A stretch of 25,346 nt of DNA from an uncultured Bacteroidota bacterium. Its GTDB lineage: Bacteria > Bacteroidota > Bacteroidia > Flavobacteriales > Flavobacteriaceae. The stretch lies in contig CAIJFC010000059.1 in the NCBI GenBank assembly GCA_903819815.1, positions 1 through 25,346 of the forward strand. The letters run 5' to 3'. Both the position numbers and the translations under genes were made by a program. How positions within the stretch are numbered: position 1 is the first letter of the stretch; every line of letters begins with the position of its first letter. The notes beneath the pieces are model-generated. The model was not told where the DNA came from. It did not search any database and saw only the letters and a list, made by a program, of their open reading frames with translations. Shown here in pieces: positions 1 through 8,369 of this stretch.

Positions 1-1126
1 CTATATTCACAAAGAAGTGAATGAATAAAATTCCAGCAACGCATTGCCCATAAATTCTACTGAATTTTGTTTTTTGTCTTTCGGCGAGATAAATTATCCT
101 TAATAATAAACCTGCAAATAGTCCAATTACAATTAGTGACCCAATAAATCCCCATTCTTCCCCAACAGTTGTAAAGATATAATCGGTGTGTTGTTCAGGA
201 ACAAAACCGCCTTTTGTTTGAGTACCTTCAAGGAATCCTTTTCCAAACCAACCCCCAGAACCTATCGCAATTTCCGACTGATTGGTATTGTATCCAATGC
301 CTTTCATATCCACTTCTTTACCCAATAAAATATTGAAACGGTCACGGTGGTGTTGTTTAAAAACGTGGTCAAAAACATAATCTACAGAAAACACATAGCC
401 TGAAATCAATACTAATAATATCGCGCTAGCTATACTATTTCTGTTTCCAATTCTGCTTTTTAAGTAGTAAAATACAATTGCTACTAGTGCCATTATTATT
501 ACAGCCCATGGTTCAAAAATTAACGACAACACAAATAATAGTATCGCTCCAAATCCAGCCCATAAATACCAGGAAGGCAATCCTTCTCTGTAAAGTACCA
601 ATAAGAAAACACTAAAAATTAAAGCGCTACCGGGATCGGGTTGAGGTAAGATCAACATAACAGGTAAAAAAATAATTAAAAGTGCTTGTATTTGTAGGTT
701 CAAATCTTTTAAATTTACTTGAACATCACTTAAATATTTGGCTAATGCCAATGCGGTGGCAGCTTTTGCAAATTCTGAAGGCTGTAAGGTAAATCCTCCT
801 ATTGCATACCAACACCGTTGTCCTGCGATTGTTTTTCCTGCAACAAATAACCCAGCTAATAATACTAGAGAAACGCCAAAAATAACACTTGAATACTTTT
901 CATAGAACTTACCATCTATTGCTAATATTATAAAAATTAATGGAATTGTAAAAAATATAAATAGCATTTGTTTTCCATAAATTTGAGTAAAATCAAACAG
1001 CGAAGCGTCTTCCACTGTAGAAGATAGTGAAGAGGAATAAATGTTTAACCAACCTAATATTACTAATATAATATAGATAGCTACACTAATCCAATCTAAG
1101 TTACTGGTTACGCTTTGGTTTTTCAT
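1..1126 (-). CDS. rodA: RodA, SEDS-family peptidoglycan glycosyltransferase (partial, C-terminus beyond left edge)
   Basis: Open frame read from the ATG at 1124-1126 to the left edge, giving 375 codons with no stop, so the C-terminus lies outside the window. RodA polymerises lipid II into glycan strands together with PBP2 in the elongasome at the inner membrane. The translation is dominated by hydrophobic segments. It carries the SEDS motif QPDPGSA in the first half and, further on, FVPEQHTDYIFTTVGEEWG, which matches the conserved loop PERHTDFIFAVLAEE of RodA/FtsW. The family is usually about 400 or more residues, so only the last helices are missing. The start lies 8 bp downstream of the mrdA stop, as expected for the final gene of the mre-mrdA-rodA operon. 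RodA is preferred over FtsW because of the mrdA/mreBCD neighbours. Confidence 0.95.
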   Translation of the reverse strand, partial: MKNQSVTSNLDWISVAIYIILVILGWLNIYSSSLSSTVEDASLFDFTQIYGKQMLFIFFTIPLIFIILAIDGKFYEKYSSVIFGVSLVLLAGLFVAGKTIAGQRCWYAIGGFTLQPSEFAKAATALALAKYLSDVQVNLKDLNLQIQALLIIFLPVMLILPQPDPGSALIFSVFLLVLYREGLPSWYLWAGFGAILLFVLSLIFEPWAVIIMALVAIVFYYLKSRIGNRNSIASAILLVLISGYVFSVDYVFDHVFKQHHRDRFNILLGKEVDMKGIGYNTNQSEIAIGSGGWFGKGFLEGTQTKGGFVPEQHTDYIFTTVGEEWGFIGSLIVIGLFAGLLLRIIYLAERQKTKFSRIYGQCVAGILFIHFFVNI

Positions 1127-1134
1127 TCTATAAA

Positions 1135-3018
1135 TTAATTCTCAGTACTTTCTTCTGTTTTTGGTATTAATAATGAATCTACCCTAGTTTTAAAATACTT
1201 ATTGTATTCTCCTTGTAAACTCGTATTGAGCATTTTGGTTTCTAAATCAGTTCTTGTAATTTTTCCTCTCAAGAATTTTTCAATCATTAAGCTAGCAATT
1301 GGCCCTGCATTTCGTGCTCCATAGTATCCATTTTCAACTAAAACTGCTATAGCAATTTTTGGATTATCTTTTGGCGCAAATGCTACAAATATAGAGTGAT
1401 CTTGGAGTTTTGTTCTTTTTCCATTTATTTTAGCGAAATTCTCAGCAGTACCTGTTTTTCCGCATATTTCAATGCCTTCAACTCTAAGTGCGCTTGCAGT
1501 TCCAAAATTATATACATCAAATAACCCACTGATCATCGGTTCAAAATATTTTCTATCTATAGTAGTTTGATGTTTAACTCTAAATTTAGGATCAATTTGT
1601 TCTCCTTTAATTTTTTTAATGATATGAGGAGTGTAGTAGTAACCTCTATTGGCAACCGTAGCCATCATGTTTGCTAATTGTATTGGCGTCATCAAAACTT
1701 CACCTTGTCCAATGGCATTAGAAACGATTGTTTTACTATCCCAATTCCATCCAGGATACATTTTGTTATAAGTATTTCCTGTTGGAACTTTTCCTTTTTT
1801 TCCAGTAGGTAAATCGTATCCCATAAATTGCCCCAACCCAAAACTTTTTACGTGATTACTCCAAATATTTACTGCTGCCTCGGGTTTCAAATATTTATTA
1901 ATAATTCTCATATATACATTCCCAAAATAACTATTGCAAGACAAGGCAATCCCGTTGTGAAATTGATGAGGTCCTGATCCGTGGCATTTCATAAAGCGCC
2001 CCCGGGCATAACTAAATCCATGGTTGCACATAAAAGTGGTTTGCTCATTGATTACATTTTCTTGCAGACCAATTAAGCCTGTCAATATTTTAAAAGGGGA
2101 ACCAGGAGGATATTCTGCTAATAACCCTCGATCATAAAGTGGTTTAGAAATGGAATCGTTATATAATCGGGTATAATTTTTTGAACGTTGCCTTCCAACA
2201 AGTATTGCAGGATCATAGGATGGAGCTGTTACCAATGCTAATATTTCTCCTGTAGAAGGTTCGATGGCCACAATTCCTCCACGTTTATTGATCATTAGTT
2301 CTTCTCCGTATTTTTGTAATTCTGCGGAAATAGAAAGATATATGTCTTCTCCTTGAACTGCAATCGTATCGTATTTTCCTTCTTTATAGGAACCAATTTC
2401 TCTGTTATATTTGTCTTTTTGAATGTATTTTACACCTTTAATTCCCCGTAGAATTTTTTCGTAGCTTTGTTCAACTCCTTGTTTTCCAATAAAATCTCCA
2501 CTATTGTAGTACGAATTTTTTGCAATTTCTTTTTCACTTACTTGTGTTATTGAACCGAATACATTGGCACCAGCTGAAATTTGATAATCTCGTAAGGAAC
2601 GTTTTTGAATATAGAAACCTTCAAATTTTCTGATTTTTTCCTGAAAAGCGGCATATTCCAATTTGTTTAATTGTGGTAAAAAAACAGAAGGTAGTCGAGG
2701 GCTATAAACTTTTGCTTTTGCCATTCGTTCATTAAAATACTCTTTGGTTATATTTAATAATAAACAAAATTCTGCGGTATCAATTTGTTTTACATCACGA
2801 GGAATAACCATGATATCATAAGAAGGCTGATTGGCAACTAGTAGCTTACCGAATCGGTCATAAATGTAACCTCTTTCGGGATAGTCGTACTTAATTTTTA
2901 TAGCATTGTTTTCTGACTGTAATTTGAAAGTATCGTTGACTACTTGAAGATAAAAAATTCTTATTAATAGCAATGAAGTAGCGATAATAATAATTAAAGG
3001 AAGTAGTGCTTTTCTCAT
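1135..3018 (-). CDS. mrdA: Penicillin-binding protein 2 (elongasome transpeptidase)
   Basis: 627 residues. Class B PBP that cross-links peptidoglycan during lateral wall growth, paired with RodA. One N-terminal membrane helix (about residues 5-25) anchors a periplasmic protein. The non-catalytic PBP dimer domain spans roughly 45-215 and the transpeptidase domain 245-600. All three catalytic motifs are present: SxxK as S307-P-F-K310 within YPPGSPFK, SxN as S360-C-N362, and KTG at 521-523 within CGKTGTAEN. Cysteines and histidines cluster just before the SxN motif (C331, H333, C345, H346, H351, H354, C361), reminiscent of the zinc site reported in some PBP2 proteins. The start overlaps the mreD stop by 4 bp (ATGA), implying translational coupling. 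Length is normal for the family. Confidence 0.96.
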   Translation of the reverse strand: MRKALLPLIIIIATSLLLIRIFYLQVVNDTFKLQSENNAIKIKYDYPERGYIYDRFGKLLVANQPSYDIMVIPRDVKQIDTAEFCLLLNITKEYFNERMAKAKVYSPRLPSVFLPQLNKLEYAAFQEKIRKFEGFYIQKRSLRDYQISAGANVFGSITQVSEKEIAKNSYYNSGDFIGKQGVEQSYEKILRGIKGVKYIQKDKYNREIGSYKEGKYDTIAVQGEDIYLSISAELQKYGEELMINKRGGIVAIEPSTGEILALVTAPSYDPAILVGRQRSKNYTRLYNDSISKPLYDRGLLAEYPPGSPFKILTGLIGLQENVINEQTTFMCNHGFSYARGRFMKCHGSGPHQFHNGIALSCNSYFGNVYMRIINKYLKPEAAVNIWSNHVKSFGLGQFMGYDLPTGKKGKVPTGNTYNKMYPGWNWDSKTIVSNAIGQGEVLMTPIQLANMMATVANRGYYYTPHIIKKIKGEQIDPKFRVKHQTTIDRKYFEPMISGLFDVYNFGTASALRVEGIEICGKTGTAENFAKINGKRTKLQDHSIFVAFAPKDNPKIAIAVLVENGYYGARNAGPIASLMIEKFLRGKITRTDLETKMLNTSLQGEYNKYFKTRVDSLLIPKTEESTEN

Positions 3019-3521
3019 CGTTTGCTTGGCTTAAAAATATAAATTAAGAGAATACATATAAGTAAGGTAAATAGTGTTCCAATGATAGTTCTAAGTAAGA
3101 TATCCCAAAGAAAACTTAACTGGAAAACTTCTAAAATAAAAAGGGTAAAATGATGAATTACAACTGAAACTAGCAAAAAAGAAAACCGCTCAGAAGTTAA
3201 GGAATCATTGATTTTGATGGTTTGGTATTCATAACTTACTCCAAATGAAAATTTGAAAATAGAAGGTCTTGCATAAGCTAATATTAAGCAGGCAGTTGTA
3301 TGAACCCCCCCGGAATTACTGAATAAATCCATGGTAATCCCTAATAAAAAACTAGAAATAATCAACAATTGTTTATTGCCGTTTACCGGAAATAAAATGA
3401 CAAATAAAATGTATGGAAATGGATTAATGTAACCGAATAAGTTAATATTATTGAAAATAATTAACTGTGCAGCAAGCAACAAGAAAAATCGAACGAAGCC
3501 CATTATTACCGCGCTATTCAT
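3015..3521 (-). CDS. mreD: Rod shape-determining protein MreD
   Basis: 168 residues, nearly all hydrophobic, with about five predicted membrane helices. MreD is an inner-membrane component of the elongasome that works with MreC to activate PBP2/RodA. Primary sequence conservation in this family is weak, so the assignment rests on size, topology and its place between mreC and mrdA. The start ATG overlaps the mreC stop as ATGA, and its own stop overlaps the mrdA start the same way, so mreC, mreD and mrdA form a translationally coupled block. A charged stretch in the middle (KINDSLTSERF) interrupts the helices and is probably a loop. Confidence 0.9.
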   Translation of the reverse strand: MNSAVIMGFVRFFLLLAAQLIIFNNINLFGYINPFPYILFVILFPVNGNKQLLIISSFLLGITMDLFSNSGGVHTTACLILAYARPSIFKFSFGVSYEYQTIKINDSLTSERFSFLLVSVVIHHFTLFILEVFQLSFLWDILLRTIIGTLFTLLICILLIYIFKPSKR

Positions 3522-4339
3522 TTCTTTTGTTTATTTTCTAAGTTAATAATTTCATCGCGGTCTTTGCTTTTTATTATGTAAACATGACCGAGATTAGTCA
3601 TATCATTGAATAATTTTACATTAAGCGTGTAATAATTCGTTTGATCGTCAATATAAATTTTATCGATGGTACCTATGTTTATATTTTCTGGGAAAATTAC
3701 AGATTGACCACCAGTTACAATGGTGTCTCCTTTTCTAATTGCTGCCAATCTAGGGACGTCAATTAATTGAACAAAACCAGTGCTTTTTCCATCCCAAATG
3801 AGAGATCCGAAATGGTTGGTTTTTTTTATTTTAGCATTTATTTGAGATTTTCTATTTAAAATACTTACCACTGTAGCGTATTTTGGCGAAGTATAATCTA
3901 CAATTCCTATGATTCCCAAGCTATTAATAACTCCCATATCAGGTTTGATACCTGCTATTTCCCCACCTTTTATTGTAATGTAATTTTCATAAACATTGTA
4001 GGAATTGTGAATCACTTTTGAAACAATCAAATTCACTTTGTCCACCCCTTTAATGCTATCAAGACTAGGAACTAAAGTAGAATCTTTGATGTTAAATAAT
4101 TGGCTTTTCAAACGAGCGTTTTCATTGACTAGAATTTCGTTTTGAGTTTGAAGATTTAAATATTCACTAAAACCATTAATTCTTTCATAAACACCTCCGC
4201 TAAGAAAATTAGCAGAAGAAATTATCTTACTTCTATGAAAAGAATGGGATTGAATAGTTAAAACTAATGAGATCAGTAAAAGCAGCAAAAACAGCAATCG
4301 ATGGCTGTTTTTAAAAATAAAATTGAATATTTGCTGCAT
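3518..4339 (-). CDS. mreC: Rod shape-determining protein MreC
   Basis: 273 residues. MreC is a bitopic inner-membrane protein whose periplasmic part binds PBP2 and switches on the elongasome. Seen here: a membrane helix at about residues 14-29, then a helical stretch likely to form the dimerising coiled coil (about 55-85, containing LNLQTQNEILVNENARLKSQ), then the paired beta-barrel domain with typical MreC sequence such as VINSLGIIGIVDYTSPKYATV and GDTIVTGGQSVIFPENINIGTI. Length is normal for the family. It follows mreB by 12 bp and overlaps mreD by 4 bp. Confidence 0.95.
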   Translation of the reverse strand: MQQIFNFIFKNSHRLLFLLLLLISLVLTIQSHSFHRSKIISSANFLSGGVYERINGFSEYLNLQTQNEILVNENARLKSQLFNIKDSTLVPSLDSIKGVDKVNLIVSKVIHNSYNVYENYITIKGGEIAGIKPDMGVINSLGIIGIVDYTSPKYATVVSILNRKSQINAKIKKTNHFGSLIWDGKSTGFVQLIDVPRLAAIRKGDTIVTGGQSVIFPENINIGTIDKIYIDDQTNYYTLNVKLFNDMTNLGHVYIIKSKDRDEIINLENKQKK

Positions 4340-4351
4340 CTATTGTGCCTA

Positions 4352-5380
4352 TTATTTTATTAAAATACTTCTAAATCTTGGGATGTCTTTCAATGCCATT
4401 CCGGTTCCACGAACTACCGCTCTTAAAGGGTCTTCAGCAATGTAAACTGGCAAATCTGTTTTTTGAGAAATTCTCTTATCCAAACCTCTTAACATTGATC
4501 CTCCACCTGCTAAATAAATACCAGTGTTGTAGATATCGGCTGCTAATTCGGGAGGTGTTTGAGATAGTGTTTCCATAACCGCATCTTCAATTCTTTGTAT
4601 CGATTTATCTAATGCTTTTGCAATTTCTCTATAAGAAACAATAACTTGTTTTGGCTTTCCTGTTAACAAATCACGACCTTGAACTGAATATTCGTCTGGC
4701 GGAGTTTCTAGATCTTCAATAGCTGCTCCAATTTCTATTTTTATTTTCTCAGCAGTACTTTCTCCAACAAATAAGTTGTGCTGCGTACGCATATAATAAA
4801 TGATATCATTGGTGAATACGTCCCCTGCAATTTTTACTGATTTATCACAAACGATACCTCCAAGTGCAATTACTGCAATTTCAGTTGTTCCTCCTCCGAT
4901 ATCCACAATCATGTTCCCTTTTGGTTGCATAATGTCAATTCCAATTCCAATAGCCGCAGCCATAGGTTCGTGAATTAAGTAGACTTCTTTCCCGTTTACT
5001 CGCTCACAAGATTCTTTTACCGCACGCATTTCTACTTCAGTAATTCCCGATGGAATACAAACAACCATACGAAGAGCTGGCGTGAACATTCTTTTTTTCA
5101 GCGCGGGAATACTTTTGATAAACATGCTGATCATTTTTTCAGATGCATCAAAATCGGCAATTACTCCATCTTTTAACGGTCGAATGGTTTTTATGTTTTC
5201 ATGGGTTTTACCTTGCATCAAATTTGCCTCTTTACCAACGGCAATAATTTTACCCGTAATTCTATCACGAGCAACAATAGATGGTGAATCAATTACAACT
5301 TTTCCATTGTGAATGATTAATGTGTTTGCGGTACCAAGGTCGATAGCGATATCCTCAGTCATGAAATCAAAAAATCCCAT
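4352..5380 (-). CDS. mreB: Rod shape-determining protein MreB (bacterial actin)
   Basis: 342 residues. Actin-like ATPase that polymerises on the inner face of the membrane and positions the wall-synthesis complex. The phosphate-1 loop is D14-L-G-T-A-N-T20, the phosphate-2 loop is DIGGGTTEIAV, and the adenosine motif is GIYLAGGGSMLRGLD near the C-terminus. The N-terminus MGFFDFMTEDIAIDLGT has hydrophobic residues suited to membrane contact. It is the first gene of the shape block, 56 bp after purH. A TAnnTTTG box in that gap suggests it has its own promoter as well as possible read-through from purH. Confidence 0.98.
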   Translation of the reverse strand: MGFFDFMTEDIAIDLGTANTLIIHNGKVVIDSPSIVARDRITGKIIAVGKEANLMQGKTHENIKTIRPLKDGVIADFDASEKMISMFIKSIPALKKRMFTPALRMVVCIPSGITEVEMRAVKESCERVNGKEVYLIHEPMAAAIGIGIDIMQPKGNMIVDIGGGTTEIAVIALGGIVCDKSVKIAGDVFTNDIIYYMRTQHNLFVGESTAEKIKIEIGAAIEDLETPPDEYSVQGRDLLTGKPKQVIVSYREIAKALDKSIQRIEDAVMETLSQTPPELAADIYNTGIYLAGGGSMLRGLDKRISQKTDLPVYIAEDPLRAVVRGTGMALKDIPRFRSILIK

Positions 5381-5422
5381 AAGTCAGTTAAGGGTTTAGT
5401 TAGGTTTTAAATAAATTATTTA

Positions 5423-5430
5423 CAAAGTTA
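5423..5430 (-). promoter_or_regulatory. Candidate -7 promoter box for mreB operon
   Basis: TAACTTTG read on the minus strand matches the Bacteroidota -7 consensus TAnnTTTG. It ends 42 bp before the mreB start codon. I see no clear -33 TTG at the usual distance, so this rests on the -7 element and position only. Confidence 0.45.
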
Positions 5431-5436
5431 AACAAA

Positions 5437-6963
5437 TTAATGTTTAAAATGACGTGTTCCTGTAAATACCATTGCAATTTTATTTTCATTACAATAATCG
5501 ATACTCAATTCATCTTTTATAGAGCCTCCAGGCTGAATCACTGCTGTAATTCCAGCGTTTTTTGCAATTTCAACACAATCAGGAAACGGAAAGAAAGCAT
5601 CACTCGCCATTACAGCTCCGTGCAAATCAAATCCAAAAGCACCGGCTTTTTCAATGGCTTGTTTTAAAGCGTCCACTCTTGAAGTTTGTCCGGTTCCAGA
5701 TGAAATTAAAGTTCCGTTTTTTGCAAAAACAATCGTATTTGATTTTGTGTTTTTACAAATTTTTGATGCAAATATCAAATCCTCAATTTCTTGAGAAGTT
5801 GGTTCCGTATTTGTTACCGTTTTTAAATCTGATTTTGAATCGGTGATGTTATTTTTATCTTGTACTAAAAGTCCATTCAAACAAGTTCTAACTTGAGTTT
5901 GAGGCAATTCAACCTCGTTTTGTACTAATATTATTCTATTTTTCTTTTGTTCTAAAATAGTGATTGCTTCTTCATCATAACTTGGCGCAATTACTACTTC
6001 ACAAAACAACGAATTTATTTCATTTGCCGTAGCGACATCAATTTTGCCATTGGCAATTAAAACCCCTCCAAAAGCGGATGTTGGATCGCAAGCCAAAGCG
6101 GTTAAATAAGCCTCTTTCATTGATTTTCTTGTAGCTAAACCGCAAGCATTATTGTGTTTTAATATGGCAAAGGTTGACTGTTCATTTTTAAATTCTAAAA
6201 TCAAATTTACTGCTGCATCAACATCTAATAAATTATTGTAAGACAATTCTTTACCATGTAATTTAGTGAACATGGCGTCAAAATCACCAAAGAAATAGCC
6301 TTTTTGATGAGGATTTTCTCCATATCTTAAAATTTGTCCGTTGGCAATACTTTGTTTGTAATACGTTTCATCAGTATTAAAATAATTAAAAATGGCAGTG
6401 TCATAATTCGAAGAAACATGGAATGCTTTAGTAGCAAATAATTTTCTATCTTCTATTGTTGTTGCGCCATTTTGAGCGGTAATAGTATCTAAAAGTGTGC
6501 TGTATTCATTTACCGAAGCCACAATTACAGTATCTTTAAAATTCTTTGCAGCAGCTCGAATTAATGAAATTCCGCCAATATCAATTTTCTCAATACTATC
6601 CGCTTCCGATGCGCCTGATGCAACTGTTTTTTCAAATGGATATAAATCTACAATTACTAAATCAATCTGTGGAATATTAAATTCTTCCATTTGTTGCACA
6701 TCACTTTCATTGTCTTGGCGATTTAAAATACCACCAAAAATTTTTGGATGCAAAGTTTTTACCCGACCACCTAAAATGGATGGATAAGAAGTAACTTCTT
6801 CTACAGGAACAACAGGAATCCCAAGGTTTTTTATATAATCTTCAGTTCCTCCAGTGGAGTAAAAAGTAACATTTTGTTCGTGTAATTTTCTCACGATGGG
6901 TTCTAATCCGTCTTTTGAAAAAACTGAAATTAAAGCAGATTGGATTTTCTTAGTAGTGTTCAT
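5437..6963 (-). CDS. purH: Bifunctional AICAR transformylase / IMP cyclohydrolase
   Basis: 508 residues. Catalyses the last two steps of purine synthesis: formylation of AICAR with 10-formyl-tetrahydrofolate, then ring closure to IMP. The N-terminal MGS-like cyclohydrolase domain includes LISVFSKDGLEPIV, STGGT and LGGRVKTLHPKI (about 64-75). The C-terminal transformylase domain has RYGENPHQ (213-220) and the catalytic Lys-His pair K269-H270 in LKHNNACG. Length is close to the family norm (E. coli about 529). It is transcribed towards mreB. The 90-bp gap to the divergent ABC permease holds a good -7 box. Folate use links it loosely to thyA/folA further along, but they are not in one operon. 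Confidence 0.97.
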   Translation of the reverse strand: MNTTKKIQSALISVFSKDGLEPIVRKLHEQNVTFYSTGGTEDYIKNLGIPVVPVEEVTSYPSILGGRVKTLHPKIFGGILNRQDNESDVQQMEEFNIPQIDLVIVDLYPFEKTVASGASEADSIEKIDIGGISLIRAAAKNFKDTVIVASVNEYSTLLDTITAQNGATTIEDRKLFATKAFHVSSNYDTAIFNYFNTDETYYKQSIANGQILRYGENPHQKGYFFGDFDAMFTKLHGKELSYNNLLDVDAAVNLILEFKNEQSTFAILKHNNACGLATRKSMKEAYLTALACDPTSAFGGVLIANGKIDVATANEINSLFCEVVIAPSYDEEAITILEQKKNRIILVQNEVELPQTQVRTCLNGLLVQDKNNITDSKSDLKTVTNTEPTSQEIEDLIFASKICKNTKSNTIVFAKNGTLISSGTGQTSRVDALKQAIEKAGAFGFDLHGAVMASDAFFPFPDCVEIAKNAGITAVIQPGGSIKDELSIDYCNENKIAMVFTGTRHFKH

Positions 6964-6986
6964 TGTAGTAGTTAGATTTAATAGTG

Positions 6987-6994
6987 CAAAAATA
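6987..6994 (-). promoter_or_regulatory. Candidate -7 promoter box for purH
   Basis: TATTTTTG on the minus strand fits TAnnTTTG. It ends 23 bp before the purH start, giving an expected leader of roughly 15-20 nt. No convincing -33 TTG is present. Confidence 0.45.
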
Positions 6995-7053
6995 GTTATT
7001 TTATTAGGTTTTTCATAAAATAATATTGAATTTTACACTACTAAATTAAAGCC

Positions 7054-8304
7054 ATGATTGTTTATTTCCGACTGCTAAAAGAGAGTTTCAGTTTTGCAAT
7101 GAATGCACTGCGAAACAATAAATTGCGAACATTACTTTCTTTATTAGGAGTTACAATTGGAATTTTTTCCATAATTGCAGTTCTAGCTGCTGTAGACTCT
7201 TTAGATAGAAAAATCAAAAAAGATTTAAGTACTTTAGATAAAAACACCATTTACTTGATGCGTTTTTCATTTGGCCCTTCAGAAATTCCCCAGTGGAAAA
7301 GAGAGCAGTTTCCAAATGTAAAATATGATGAATACGAGTATTTAAAATCTTCAGTAAACAACACAAAAGAAATGTGTTACCAAATGTTTGCCGCAAGACA
7401 ATCACTTAAATACGAGGCAAATATTGTTAGTGACGTAAATGTTGTTCCTGTCTCACATGAATTTATTGATATTCAAGGATTAGAATTTTCCGAAGGTCGT
7501 TTTTATAATGAATCAGAGGCCAATTCTGGCGCGGCTTTAGTTGTTCTTGGAAATGAAGTGGCGGAAGGACTTTTTGAAGGTTCCGATCCTATTGGAAAAA
7601 AAATTAGAATGTACGGTCAAAAGTTTACTGTTGTGGGTGTTTTAAAAAAACAAGGCGCAGGAATTTTTGGCGATAGCGATGATACTTCTGTTTATTTACC
7701 TGTAAATTTTCTAAGAAGATTGTATGGTGATAACAATGATTCGATGACTCCAGTTATTGTTATTAAACCGGAAAAAGGTATCGATATGGAGGCTTATAAA
7801 GCAGAATTAATTCAGAAATTGAGAAATTATCGCGGAATGAAAACAGGTGAAATAGATAATTTTTTCATCAATGTATTGTCTGGTTTTACCGATTTATTAG
7901 ACGGAATCATTTCGAAAATGAATATTGTAGGTTGGATTATTAGCGTTTTTTCATTATTGGTTGGCGGGTTTGGTATTGCCAATATTATGTTTGTTTCTGT
8001 AAAAGAACGAACCAATTTAATTGGAATTCAAAAATCATTGGGAGCAAAAAATCGTTTTATTTTATTTCAATTTCTATTTGAAGCTGTTATTTTATCAGTA
8101 ATTGGAGGTGTAATCGGACTTATTTTAGTTTGGATAATCGCTATTATATTAACCAATGTATTGGATTTTGAATTTGTATTAGGATTAGGAAACATACTTT
8201 TAGGAACTGGATTGGCCGCGGTAATCGGATTAATTTCAGGAATTTTACCTGCCATTTCAGCTTCAAAATTAGACCCTGTGGAAGCCATTCGAACGGGAAT
8301 GTAA
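7054..8304 (+). CDS. FtsX/MacB-family ABC transporter permease
   Basis: 416 residues. Architecture of a MacB-type permease: cytoplasmic N-terminus, first membrane helix at about 25-50 (LRTLLSLLGVTIGIFSIIAV), a periplasmic MacB_PCD domain at about 50-285 (with VLGNEVAEGLF and DPIGKKIRM), then an FtsX domain with three helices near 291-313, 338-367 and 377-400. The cytoplasmic coupling loop ERTNLIGIQKSLGAK lies at about 318-332, and the end LDPVEAIRTGM is the usual family terminus. Such permeases pair with a LolD/MacB-type ATPase for efflux or lipoprotein/peptide export, but no ATPase gene is adjacent, so the partner must be encoded elsewhere. Substrate unknown. It is divergent from purH and convergent with accD across a shared terminator. 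Confidence 0.9.
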   Translation: MIVYFRLLKESFSFAMNALRNNKLRTLLSLLGVTIGIFSIIAVLAAVDSLDRKIKKDLSTLDKNTIYLMRFSFGPSEIPQWKREQFPNVKYDEYEYLKSSVNNTKEMCYQMFAARQSLKYEANIVSDVNVVPVSHEFIDIQGLEFSEGRFYNESEANSGAALVVLGNEVAEGLFEGSDPIGKKIRMYGQKFTVVGVLKKQGAGIFGDSDDTSVYLPVNFLRRLYGDNNDSMTPVIVIKPEKGIDMEAYKAELIQKLRNYRGMKTGEIDNFFINVLSGFTDLLDGIISKMNIVGWIISVFSLLVGGFGIANIMFVSVKERTNLIGIQKSLGAKNRFILFQFLFEAVILSVIGGVIGLILVWIIAIILTNVLDFEFVLGLGNILLGTGLAAVIGLISGILPAISASKLDPVEAIRTGM

Positions 8305-8312
8305 TTGTATAA

Positions 8313-8350
8313 AATAAAAAAAACTCAAAGGTTAACTTTGAGTTTTTTTT
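8313..8350. terminator. Bidirectional rho-independent terminator
   Basis: Perfect 10-bp stem: AAACTCAAAG at 8321-8330 pairs with CTTTGAGTTT at 8336-8345 around a 5-nt loop. An A-run lies on the left and a T-run on the right, so it works in both directions. It sits between the converging stops of the ABC permease (8304) and accD (8370) and would end both transcripts. Confidence 0.9.
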
Positions 8351-8369
8351 ATGTCATTGGGATAATAAT

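Noticed and set aside
4378..4578. Open frame on the plus strand opposite mreB
   Set aside because: Antisense to a well-conserved gene, no recognisable protein features and no promoter; a shadow frame.
5562..5846. Open frame on the plus strand opposite purH, 94 codons
   Set aside because: Lies wholly within purH on the other strand, with low-complexity composition typical of antisense reading of A/T-rich codons.
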